Below are positions 54,301-64,000 of a DNA stretch of 64,000 bases, one piece after another. The stretch comes from Podocnemis expansa (Eukaryota; Chordata; Testudines; Podocnemididae). A program made the translations under genes and the position numbers. Under the pieces are notes generated by a model, which did not search any database, was not told where the DNA came from, and saw nothing but the letters and a program-made list of their open reading frames with translations. The stretch's first letter is position 1. Every line of letters begins with the position of its first letter. Where the stretch lies: contig ML682118.1 in assembly GCA_007922195.1 (NCBI GenBank), positions 2,498,032 through 2,562,031 of the forward strand. The letters run 5' to 3'.

Positions 54301-54760
54301 TGGAACTTATCCTACATAAAGCCATTCATAGAACCTATCCTCCATGTACTTAACTAGTTCTTTTTTAAACCTCATTATAGTTTTGGCCTTCACAACATCC
54401 TCCGGCAAGGTGTTCCACAGGTTTACTGTGCATTGTGTGAAGAAATCTTTACTTTTCTTCCCTTTAAACCTGCTACTTATTCTTTTCATTTGGTGATCCC
54501 TAGTTCTTGTGTTATAAGTACTAAATAACACGTCCATATTTATTTTCTACAGCCCAGACATGATTTCATAGACCTCTATCTTAAGCCTCCTTACTCATTT
54601 TTTTTAACCAGGATGAAAGGTCTTATTTTTTTTTAATCTATCCTCATTTGGAAGCTTTTCCGTATCTTTCATAAGTTTTTGTTGCCCTTCTCTATACCTT
54701 TTCCCATTTGAATAGATCTTTTTTGAAAAGGGATAACCAAATCTGCACACAGTATTCAAG
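54301..54760 (-). mobile_element. CR1-type LINE 3' half
   Basis: The minus-strand frame at 54307-54537 reads MKRISSRFKGKKSKDFFTQC and TVNLWNTLPEDVVKAKTIMR, the C-terminal end of a CR1-clade ORF2 (NLWN-LPEDVV motif), of a subfamily different from the 32.5-kb copy. The rest (to 54760) is decayed. Confidence 0.8.
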
Positions 54761-55226
54761 ATGCAGGCATACCCATGGAATTATAAAGAGGGCAATAGGT
54801 ATTTTCTATCTGTCTATCTATCTGTTCCTACAATCAATAGGAACAGGGTGCAGAATTTCTCTAAGGAAGTTTTGAAAATCTCAAGTCTGAAGATGTAAAA
54901 TTTCATCTACTTGGTAACGATTGTGGTCTCAGATGCTCTTCTCATTGGTGTCCTGCAGTTCCAACCTGCAGGTCTTGAAACTGAGTTCAACAGCTACATA
55001 TATTCAGTCTTTATCTGACCCCCCTTGTCTGGATCAGCCGGGTAACTTTGGTTCAGAGAGAGGGCTCTACACTGCCCAGCATAAAGAGAAGATGGTCACA
55101 CAGTCCAAGGCCTGGGATGGAAGCACAGAACACAGCATTTTACACAAGCATGATGCTAATCAAGGAAGCCAGGAACTGAGGAGTTATTGGACTCACATGA
55201 GAACTGGGAAGAACATGCAACACTAT
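54761..55226. other. No recognised gene; (TCTA)n at about 54808-54826
   Basis: A short TCTATCTGTCTATCTATC run is followed by mixed sequence. Confidence 0.4.
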
Positions 55227-55588
55227 GGCTGTGTTCACACAGCCCTCTTATTTCGAAACAACAGAGGTTGTTTCGAAATAAGATTTAGGCTGTTCACACG
55301 ACGCACGGTTGTTTCAAAACAAGTTAAACCCCATGCGGGGACGAAACAACGTTGTTTCGAAACAATTGTTTCAAAACAACGCCGTGCGAACATGTTGTTT
55401 CGAAACAACAGTGACTTGTTTCGAAATAACTGTTGCCTGAACCTGCTATTTTGCTTTGAGCTTTTTTCCTTAATTCAAATTAACAAACTGTTAATTCAAA
55501 TTAAGTTATTTTGAAATAAGGCATTATTTCGATACAAGTTGTTTTGAAACAACCATATCGAAATAACCCCCTGTGTGTGAACACAGCC
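55227..55588. mobile_element. Family B MITE, complete, TAT target duplication
   Basis: The left end GGCTGTGTTCACACAG and right end CTGTGTGTGAACACAGCC form an inverted repeat of 16 bp with few mismatches. TAT flanks both sides (55224-55226 and 55589-55591). The 362-bp interior holds TTTCGAAACAAC palindromes. It is one of the least diverged copies. Confidence 0.95.
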
Positions 55589-56490
55589 TATATGATAAAC
55601 ATAAACAACTATCAGAGACACTTTCTACCTTGAACAAACACATTGATTCTCAGTACACTTTGATTCCTGAGCTCAGTCCATGAGGTGTTCCACTCCTCAG
55701 CATTTGATCTCCATTGTGTTTCACAAAAAAAGCTCCCAGAAATGTCATTTTGCCTTTGATTCTCTGCTTCTGATCCTGCACAGGGCTTCAGGGAGTATCT
55801 TATCATCAGCCCTTAGAGAACAGACATGGATAAATCTTCTGCCCACAGCAGCAACCATTTGCTGTCAGAGCAACTGAGCATCAGCAACACAACAAGCAAG
55901 TACCCTGACTTTACTGAGGTCCTATCTGAGTGAGAACAATAGAGTTGCTCTTCACTAGCTGAGAATTTGTCATCTAAATACAACAGTGATAGGGGCATTA
56001 GAGATAGATAGATCGATAGATAGATAGATTCAAAGACATATTTCCTTTTGTGACCAGCAGTATCCTGAAACTGGGAAGGAATCACATCGTCTCAGAGAAA
56101 GCCAAACTTCTGTGCACGGTAAGTTGACTGCTGTCTTTAAATCCCTATAGTTTTTGAGAAGTTAACGTTAATTGTATAAATGTGAATGATGATGTCCACA
56201 TTTCACAGTGAATTAAATCAACCTGGTGTAACAAATTTCATTGTACCGAGGGCAACCTCATTTTAATATTTTTTACCTTTTTTGTTCAATGGGGAGTGTG
56301 CAATCTGAATGGAGGTCTTAGTCCCAGTTTCTGCCCTGATTGCTTCTGGCCCTGTAACTAGGGGAAAATGATTTAAAGTTCATGGGCCCCTGGTATCCGG
56401 TGTCCAGAACTGGTGTAAAACAGTAACAAGCCCAGTCAGTTTAATGAGACTGTGATAGGGTCAGTGATATCAGAATCAAGATTGTAGACT
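55589..56490. other. No recognised gene; (GATA)n at about 56005-56029
   Basis: A splice-donor-like CACGGTAAGTTG lies at 56115-56126. It could end an untranslated exon of the receptor at 60980, which is unproven. Confidence 0.3.
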
Positions 56491-56825
56491 CTCTTAGGGA
56501 CACTTAAGGCCAGATTTTTAAAGGCATTGAGACATAGTGGGACTCTCAAGTGACCATAGGGCACTAAAACTCATTAAATCAATGGAAGCTCAGTCCTGTA
56601 AACCCATCACCTAAATACCTTTAAAATCTTCCCTTCATTCTTAATCCACTGTGGTGTTCTGGGGGGAGGAAGAATTTAGTTCCAAGTAGAGAAGGTCAGG
56701 AAATTTTTTTCTTTGTTTGTTTGATCAAAAAATGTGGGTGGTCAAAACAAAGCTATTTGCCAGAATGTTTTAGTATCAGTGAAGCTTTCTGGGTCGAGGC
56801 TGGAATTTCTGGTACAAGAAGTGAA

Positions 56826-56905
56826 TAATCCACTCCAGCATTGCCCAGTGGTTAAAGCTCTCATCTAGGATGTGGGAGAACTAGCTTCAAGTCTCTTCTC
56901 TTAAT
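56826..56905 (+). mobile_element. tRNA-derived SINE fragment
   Basis: CCCAGTGGTTAAAGCTCTC (A box at about 56845-56858), then TCATCTAGGATGTGGGAGAAC and TAGCTTCAAGTCTC (B box). It has the spacing of a tRNA head, but no cloverleaf or terminator, so it is not a tRNA gene. Confidence 0.55.
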
Positions 56906-57115
56906 CCAGTAGTTCAGGGACCCAAAGGCTATGACTACACAGTGATAAAAGCCCTGCGCGGTGCCTATGTCTGGCAGCTTCAAGCCTTTTAAAGGTTTGC
57001 AGGCTATTTCTTTTCTTTTTATTTTCTTTCTACATCACAACAAAATCAAAAGTTTGGAATTCTTGTTTCCTGGCCAGTCCTAATTCTGCCATACCAGGAT
57101 GTTGTCTAACTACAG

Positions 57116-58233
57116 CAGTGGTTCCCAGCCTTTTATCTGCTGTGGCACACCTTGATACCTTCAAATTTTTCAAGGAACACCACCATGAAAAAGCTCATGA
57201 ACATTCAAATTAACTTAATTACTTATGAATATTCATGAACCATGGCACAGTGTTTCAGAAATGCTCTTTTGTGTGGTAGTAGGTGTAGCAGAGCAGGCAT
57301 GGCAGAATACGGGAGGTCAGGAGTTGTGTGCAGTTGCAGGTGTGAGTGTGGGGACCAGAGCAGGGGAGAGGTGGCAAGAGAGGACAAGGACAGCCATGTG
57401 AGGAACAGTACAAGGGTGCCATGAGAGGAGAGAGGAAGGAAGAACGAGAGGGGCTTTGTGGGAGGGCAGGAGGGAACCCGGAGAGTGGGAAGGTAGGGCA
57501 GAGGAGCATGGTGCAGCACCCACTTCCCCCTTCTCCACAGTGTCTCCATGCCACCCATGGCAAATCCTCAGCCCACTGCTGCTGCCTCCAACCCCAGTGG
57601 GTCCCGTCCTCGCTCCCCCGGCCCCCTGCTGCCTGTGATGGACCCTCCCATCACTGGAACGGCCAGAACTAGCCCGCCAGCCCCCAGCTACACCCCCCCA
57701 CACAGCTACCCCACAACCCCAGCTCTACACCCTCTGCTACACAGTCACTCCCACCCACCACTGCTACATATGCACACAACCCTCAGCAGCCCTCCCCCCC
57801 CCCCCCAAAGCCTTTCTCTGGGCTGTTTGCAGGCTGCCTGACACAAGCTGCTCTGCCCTGCAGAGGAAGATTCTCACACTCCCAGCCTCCCGGCCCTCTC
57901 TGCTGCCTGGCCCTAAGGTGGAGCCACTGGAACGCTGCGTTCAGGCTGCTCCTGCTGTTTTTAGGGGGACCCCTGGAACTCCATGTTCCAGCACCTTCCT
58001 CTATTTTCAGGGGGGGCAGAAGGTTGCCTGCCTAAAAATAGGTGGCCCCAGAACTGTGTTCCGGTGCCTTCCCCCTTATGTTAACCCTTGCTTTTTCTCA
58101 ACCCTGCAAAGCCCATGTGGCTGGCCTGAGCAGAGAGGCAAGTTTAACTGCAGCTCTCAGGGATGCTCGCAGCACACTTTGGGTGTTGCCGCGGCACACC
58201 AGTGTGCCCCGGCACACTGGTTGGGAACCACTG
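57116..58233. mobile_element. hAT element, non-autonomous, perfect 8-bp target duplication
   Basis: The left end CAGTGGTTCCCAGCC and right end GGTTGGGAACCACTG are a near-perfect inverted repeat. AACTACAG stands on both sides (57108-57115 and 58234-58241). CTGTGGCACACC near the left and CCGGCACACTGG near the right extend the symmetry. The 1118-bp interior is GC-rich, with several open frames on both strands (up to 136 codons) and no transposase motif. Confidence 0.9.
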
Positions 58234-58261
58234 AACTACAGGCATATCACTTCATGTCTTT

Positions 58262-58530
58262 GTGCCTCGCTCATCCCAGATTCATAGATTCCCAGATCAG
58301 TAAGGGACACAATGATTATCTACTCTGACTGTTTGTATCCCACAGGCCAGAGAATGTTCCTAAAACAATTCCTAGATCAATTCTCTTATAAAATCAGAAC
58401 TGCTAACTGTGATATGTATCATAGAATCAGAGGGTTGGAATGGACCTCAGGAGATATCTCATCCAACCCCATCCTCAAAGGAGGATCAAACCCAACTACA
58501 TCAGCCCAGACAGCTATATATGATAATTTA
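58262..58530 (-). mobile_element. CR1-like 3' ends
   Basis: ATTCATAGATTCCCAGATCAG near 58282 and ATAGAATCAGAGGGTTGGAATGG near 58420 are reverse CR1 tails, followed by short decayed bodies. Two copies seem to be stacked. Confidence 0.6.
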
Positions 58531-58733
58531 ATAGATAGATAATTGTAAAAAGTTTAATATATCCTAATACACAAATCAGCCTCTGTAAGGATAATATGCA
58601 GATGGTCAATATAACACTAATTTTTCCAAAAGGCTCCAGAGGTGATTCTAGCAATGACAGTCCAGCAAGCCCAACTTCAGTATCAGACAACTCGGTTGAA
58701 CCTGCAGTAAGGAACAGAATTACCAGACACGTA

Positions 58734-59116
58734 GGCTATGTCTACACACACATCGTTATTTTGAAATAAGTATTTCAAAATGAGTTATTTCGAAATAAAG
58801 TCCTTATTTTGAAATAAGTTAATTCGAATTAAGGGAAAGCCTGCTATTGACACGGCTCTTATTTCGAAATGGTTATTTCGCAATAAGGCCGTTTGGACTT
58901 GTTGTTTCAAAACAGTTGTTTCGAAACAATGGTGTTGTTTCGAAACAACATGTCCAAACGGCCTTATTTTGAAATAACCATTTAGAAATAAAAGCCGTTT
59001 CGAAACAATCAAGGTTTAACCTGTTTCAAAATAAGAAAAGGTCATGTGGACCAAATAGCTTTTATTTCGAAATAACCAGTGTTATTTCAAAATAAAAGTG
59101 CTGTGTAGACATACCC
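58734..59116. mobile_element. Family B MITE, complete
   Basis: The left end is GGCTATGTCTACACACAC and the right end is GCTGTGTAGACATACCC. The interior has TTATTTCGAAATAA palindromes, with ATTTCGCAATAAG and TTAATTCGAATTAAG. Flanks are GTA and ATA. Confidence 0.85.
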
Positions 59117-59129
59117 ATAGAAGAACACA

Positions 59130-59340
59130 GTACATTAGGGAAGAGCCATAATAGCTTTTTTAATAGAAAATCATGTCTCACCAATCAATTAAAATTCTTC
59201 GGGTATGTCTAAAAACATGTAGACAAGAATGATCCAGTTGATACAGTTATGTGGACTTTCAAAAAGTCTTTGACAAGGTTCCTCACCAAGGCTCATAAGC
59301 AACACAGGGTTCAAAAAATAAGTAGATAAGATCATGGAGG
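59130..59340 (+). mobile_element. CR1 fragment
   Basis: ATCATGTCTCACCAATCAATT, GTGGACTTTCAAAAAGTC, TTTGACAAGGTTCCTCACC (DFQKxFDKVPH-like) resemble motif A of CR1 as at 4462. It lacks flanking CR1 parts. Confidence 0.6.
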
Positions 59341-60969
59341 CTAGATCCATCAGTGGCTATTAGCCAAGGTGAGGAGGGATGCAACTGCATGCTCTTAGTA
59401 TCCCAAGCCTCTGTTTTCCAGAAACTGGATGTGCAGGAAAGGGAATAGCTAATCTGAGGGTTGGTTGCTTGTTTGTTCCCCAGAAGCACCTGATATTGGC
59501 CTAGTGCTAGAAATAAATATTAGGTGTGTCACTCTGGGTTTTCCTGACACTTTGCCGCCATTGTCTTTTTACTCTTTACGCTGTGATCTGAAAGCCCCCT
59601 TCTGTGATGTTCTGGGGACATGTTAATGGATGTATTTTTAACCATCATAACCACTTTCATATTACAGAGAATTTACTGTTTGAAAATGAATTCTTTGGGT
59701 ACATTTGAGGAGGAGGAGACACTGAAACAAATACTGGATAAATTTGATTTCTTTTACTAATGTAATTTATTTATTTACATCTGATTAGAATGAATTATTT
59801 TTTATTCTTTTTAATATTCTAAGATAAAAAATAGCAGAAGGTTTATTACAGCAAAGTATAATTACAATTCCTAAATCTGTTCCTATTACTAAGCCCTTAA
59901 TTAATACTGGGCCCCAATCAGTACTATTAAACATTATCCTTTAAACTTACAGAACCATGGCTTATTCATTCAATTCAGATTCAGTTTTGATTCAGATTCA
60001 GGTGCACCAGTCTTATCCCAGGTGGGACATTTTGCTCTCAATCAGTGAGCTTATCGCTGAGAAGATTTGTCACCAGGGAGGGAACCTCGGGTGATCAGTC
60101 CTTAGTTCGGCAGTAGATTTGCGCCACTGCAGACTTCCGGTATGCATGGGCTTTTTGCAGCCTTTTATCCCTGTTCCACAACACCATTTTCAGTTTCCAA
60201 AAGTTATTGTTACATTGCTCTGCCTTTTTTGGTATTTTGCTGAGACATTACACCACCACCTGACTGGTTTCTTGTCCGGTTACTGTTTTTAATATAAGTA
60301 CAATGCTGTTAATTACAATTGTTTAGCCAATTAGAATTTGTTGCTGAACAGACATGGTTCCATTAAGCTTTTTGGAATTAAGCTATTTCTATAACATTAT
60401 GCAAGACTATTCTTTTACAAAAAGGGGAAATAGCCCAGTGTCTGGAGGGAAGATGTGATTACCACATGACAAAAACAAAATAAGCAGGTACAAAACAGCA
60501 TATAATTTCTATTAAGCCTTATCTTTTAATTCCAGATGGGCTTATTGACATAAACTATACCCCCTATTGACAATTACCTCAGATCAGGTGAACAAATATT
60601 ATTCTCTAAGGGACAGGCTTTCTAAGGGAAAGAAGCACCTAAAGACAAAGCTTGGTGGCCAGCTGTATTCACTTCACTACTTAAACAGGTTCCAAATATT
60701 TAGGTGTTTAATGGGACTTTCAGAAATTCCCAGGCACTGAACATCCACTGGAATCTGACAGTTTTAGGTTTTGAAGTTCTTCTGTAAAATCCCACTAGAA
60801 GAATAAATGACTCTTAAGGCCCTCAAGTGCTTTGGACTATCTGGCCCTAAGAAAATACTGATTAAAGATAAAATGTATGGAAAAGGAAATATAGTTGCAG
60901 ATTTAGGAAATGGAGATCTTTCTGGTTTGATTAATCTTTCTTCATTTTCTTTCTTCTTTCCTTTGCTTT
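59341..60969. other. No recognised gene
   Basis: It is AT-rich DNA upstream of the receptor at 60980. A trace of the old palindromic repeat lies near 60685. The end (CTTTCTTCTTTCCTTTGCTTTCAG, to 60971) is a strong splice acceptor. Confidence 0.45.
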
Positions 60970-60979
60970 CAGAGAGCAC

Positions 60980-61923
60980 ATGTCACACATGCAATGGAAG
61001 AATCAAACATCCATCTCCAAGTTCCTCCTTGTGGGATTCAGGAACCTTGGTGAAGTTCAAATACTGTTTTTTATACTTTTTCTGGTAACTTATATTCTCA
61101 CAATTGCTGGGAACCTTCTCATTCTTGTGCTAGTTGTAGCTGATCAGCACCTTCACACCCCAATGTACTTCTTCTTGGGGAACTTGTCTTTCCTGGAGAT
61201 CTGTTACACCACAGTCACTGCCCCCCCACTGCTTGCTGGGTTACTGACAGAGGACAAGACAATCTCCTTCAGGGACTGCATCACACAGTTATTTTTTTTT
61301 TTGGTGCTTTGGTGTGCATAGAGTGCTTCCTTCTTGCAATCATGGCTTATGATTGTTACTTAGCCATATGCAACCCTCTCAACTATAAGGTTATGATGAA
61401 CTTTGAGGTTTGCCGTCAGTTGGTATCTGCCTCCTGGATAACTGGCTTTTCGGCCAATGCATTGGTAGTGGGGATGGTGCCCCAACTAAGCTTCTGTGGT
61501 CCTGATGAAATTAATAATTTCTTTTGTGATATGGAAGAGCTCCTCAAGTTGTCCTGCACTAAAAGCTCCTTGGCAGAAATGATTGTTCTCGTCTCCTGCT
61601 CCCTGGTATCTCTGGGCCCTTTCGTTTTTATTGTTACATCTTATATTTTTATCCTCTCAACCATCTTGCGAATTGCCTCCTCTGCTGGGAGACAGAAGGT
61701 CTTTTCCACCTGCACCTCTCACTTGCTAGTGGTGAGTCTGTATTATGAAACCATCATTATCATGTATGTGGTACCATCGGCTGAGTGGTCACCTGCCTTT
61801 CATAAAGCTCTGTCTCTCATGTACACAATTGTCACCCCAATGTTCAACCCTATCATCTACAGTCTGAGAAACAAAGAGGTAAAGGAGGCCTTCAGGAAAA
61901 CTGTGCTGAGAATTTTGGCATGA
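60980..61923 (+). pseudogene. Olfactory receptor, OR11/OR6-like, one frameshift in a T11 run
   Basis: Two frames cover a full class II receptor: [20 protein letters not shown] (NQT glycosylation site), [12 protein letters not shown] (TM1), [18 protein letters not shown], then after the T11 run (61292-61302) ECFLLAIMAYDCYLAICNPL, SFCGPDEINNFFCDMEELLK, RQKVFSTCTSHLLVVSLYYE and PMFNPIIYSLRNKEVK to a stop at 61921-61923. The T11 run shifts the frame by one. The MAYDRY arginine, needed for G-protein coupling, is cysteine. An acceptor (TTTGCTTTCAG) ends about 9 bp before the ATG, so an untranslated exon lies upstream. A second frame starting near 61309 begins with TTG and is not a separate gene. 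The shift could be an assembly error; the cysteine change argues for a pseudogene. Confidence 0.9.
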
Positions 61924-63744
61924 TTTAGGCAGTGAATGTCAGAATAGCCTTTGCTAGTTTGGCACCCATCTCCCATTGGCAGATTGGTATTTAGTTTCTT
62001 TAGGCAGCTTTGAATAACCTAGCCCAGATCTTAACAGAATTATGAATAGCCTGAAATCTTCAAGGACTTATTAACAATCCCTTTCACTGGGCCTTTTGTC
62101 TTCCCTAGTGTCACTCAGGATTTCCCAACCTTTGATCTGAAAAATTGTTGTGAAGTAATAGGCAGGAAGTTTGAGAAGGGACTTTTAACAGTGAGGCCCT
62201 TATGGTGCATCTGTCTTTGAAGTCTCTTGGCATGGTGGCAAAATGAATGATGGACACTAAATTTTAGATATTTCTAAGGCTTTCAATTTCCCTCTCAGGC
62301 TTTCCTCCATGCACACAAACTCTCCCCTCTTTGCATCCCCCTTGGCTACTTTATCTACACAGAGACCCTCCCCAAAAGACAGAACACCCAGAAAATACTT
62401 TCTGCATGACCTCACTTTCAAGGTTGGAAGGAGGATAGAGCAACCGTGAAGACATGTTTTGTTTGAGTCCCTGAGTTGAGTCTTCTGAGTTGGAAATATC
62501 ATTACACAGCATAGGGTTCTGATATTGGAACTAATCCTAGACCAAATACGAAGTCAGGTTGAGATGTTCAAAAAGAACATAAGGATTTAGGCACTCACAT
62601 CCAACTGCATGTGGGTGCTTAATTTCCCTTTGCTTCCTTTAAAAATCCCAGCCTTCCTAGATGCTAGGTGCCAAGTCAACTGTGGAACTGGAAGCCCTGG
62701 CAGCCACCTGAACTCAAGAAAATGTTCACCAACATATAAAAAAGAGCAACTTCACAACAACTCAAAGCAGGCAGAGAAAGATAGTGGCTTCTGCAGATGG
62801 ATACACATAAACATGTACCTGCATCGCTTGCTCTAGATATTTTACCATAGTCTGCATAACTATAGCATTTATGAATCACAGTATATTGCACACATTTGAG
62901 TCCCAGAAAGAAAGCGTGTCCATCAGTTAGTTTTCAGTGGAAAGCTATCCTTCATTGATCTGAATAATTCTGTTGTTTGGGTGGAATAACAAGCCTATCA
63001 GCTGCTTTCATATTGCAAACCCTTGCCGGAGATTGCTATTCCTGTGTCCCATTCAAAGATTGTAAACTCAAGTCCTTCAACTTCATGAAAAAAAAATTGT
63101 GTCTCCAAAGTTTTCTTCCTTGCAATGTTGGGTCTGACATAAGTTGTTTTTCCCAAAGATAAGGGAAGTTAGTGAAACAGCTTGATGAGTCTTAGAGGCT
63201 TGAGGGTGATGAATAGGAAGGGGCTTTGCCTGATGATGAAGTGTAGTTTACCTTCCTCAGCCATCATGATCCATTGTAACAACTCACTCCTTGCAGACAA
63301 TCATTCTTTATTTCATGGATTAGCTGACCATTACTCATTCTGTGCACATACTGACACCCAGTGGTCACATGAATAAATCTCTCTTTCACATTAGCTATCA
63401 TCTGCTGAAATCCAGTGTCCAATATAGACTGTAGGGTCCTTTTTCCCTGTTCAACCACTTTGCTCTGGTGAGGTGGTTGCTTTGTAAACCCTGTTTATCA
63501 ATTTTTCCCTTTGCTAGAGATTAAAACATTACAGGCTACATTCCCCAGTAGTGTAATATAAGGTCGTTCCACTGAAGATCGACCAGCTTCCAATTTGGTT
63601 TAAATAGACCTAGCTCTCTTGGAATTAATGGGCCACATTCTCCTCTGGTGTAAACTGATATAACTCCATAGGATCTGTTGGACATATCCTCACCTACAGG
63701 ACATCAGTGCAGCGCAGTTGAAACAAACAGAGTTATATCAAATT
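61924..63744. other. No recognised gene
   Basis: It is AT-rich 3' flank of the receptor. A trace of the old palindromic repeat lies near 62565-62645. Short frames are featureless. Confidence 0.4.
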
Positions 63745-63885
63745 TGAGAGGGGCAGCTGTGTAAGTCTAGTTCAGGAAAACAAAGAATCCTGTGGCACTT
63801 TTAAAGACCAACAAATTTATTTAACACATGACTTTTCATGGGAGAAAATCACACTTTGTCATACATTTGAAGAGCTATATTGTTC
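63745..63885 (-). mobile_element. Penelope-like terminus
   Basis: The minus strand reads GACAAAGTGTG, TCTCCCATGAAAAGTCATG, TAAATAAATTTGTTGGTC, AAAAGTGCCACAGGATTC and ACTTACACAGCTGCCCC. The hammerhead core is degraded (ATGACAA for CTGANGA). Only this terminus is present. Confidence 0.65.
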
Positions 63886-64000
63886 TACTAGAAATGAGAA
63901 TCTAGCCCTATAGTCGCTCGTTTCTTATCCTTATCCCTTGTTTCTTGCAGACATCTGGAGGTCTTTATAGAGTACGACTACCCATTTGTAAAGTCAAAAG

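Noticed and set aside
55227..55588. Regulatory array of nuclear-receptor or heat-shock (TTC-GAA) sites
   Set aside because: TTTCGAAA units resemble such half-sites, but they are the repeat unit of family B MITEs and are explained by transposition.
56826..56905. tRNA gene
   Set aside because: A and B boxes are present but there is no foldable cloverleaf or T-run terminator; it is a SINE head.
57317..57703. 128-codon minus frame and 97-136-codon plus frames
   Set aside because: They are inside a hAT element, overlapping in several phases, proline/serine-rich, without a transposase signature.
61309..61923. Independent 204-codon receptor gene
   Set aside because: It begins at TTG inside TM3 and is the continuation of the frame that starts at 60980.

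Overview
The window looks like vertebrate nuclear DNA from a sauropsid, most probably a turtle. The evidence is many CR1 LINE fragments with the typical sauropsid 3' tail (GATTCTATGA-like), class II olfactory receptors including an OR14-like gene, a vomeronasal type-2 receptor (V2R) remnant, Penelope-like retroelements, hAT elements, and a swarm of short inverted-repeat elements. A crocodilian is the main alternative. No prokaryotic gene organisation, rRNA, functional tRNA gene or CRISPR array was seen.

Gene content is sparse and purely chemosensory. One olfactory receptor is intact (45233-46186, minus, OR14-like, 317 aa). A second is almost intact (60980-61923, plus, OR11/OR6-like) but has one frameshift in an 11-T run. 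Three more are broken: 9490-9745, 11200-11900 and 49550-50300, all minus. A V2R is left as a ligand-binding exon (15447-16148) cut by a transposon and a frameshifted seven-helix exon (18701-19613). The receptors do not form a pathway together; the window reads as a decaying edge of a chemoreceptor cluster.

The rest is mostly mobile DNA. (1) Miniature inverted-repeat elements share a terminal repeat close to GGGTATGTCTACACT and, in the best copies, a 3-bp target duplication. Their interiors are arrays of short imperfect palindromes, and the palindrome differs by family: A (AAGTTGACTT) at 220-2292 and near 12.9 kb; B (TTTCGAAA) at 2855-3933, 8468-9474, 13.2-17.4 kb, 55.2 and 58.7 kb; C (TAGTTTGAACTA) at 12.5, 13.6, 17.96, 34.5, 43.9 and 48.1 kb; D (TTTTTTGAAAAA-like) at 21.2 kb. 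Three B copies and one A-like copy (50.7-52.6 kb) carry large GC-rich repetitive cores. (2) Penelope-like ends occur at 1.6-2.4, 17.8, 37.3, 44.9, 49.9, 53.6-54.3 and 63.8 kb. One is joined to a GIY-YIG endonuclease fragment, and several keep a recognisable hammerhead-ribozyme-like core. (3) CR1 fragments lie throughout, the best at 32461-33737. (4) hAT elements with 8-bp target duplications lie at 11492-11677 and 57116-58233, and a probable one at 28762-30193 hosts an LTR. (5) LTR fragments lie at 1-206, 21766-22330 and 29055-29882, with weaker candidates near 10, 25 and 42 kb.

Family names for repeats rest on motif recognition by eye; no database search was possible. Boundaries are exact only where a target duplication is stated.
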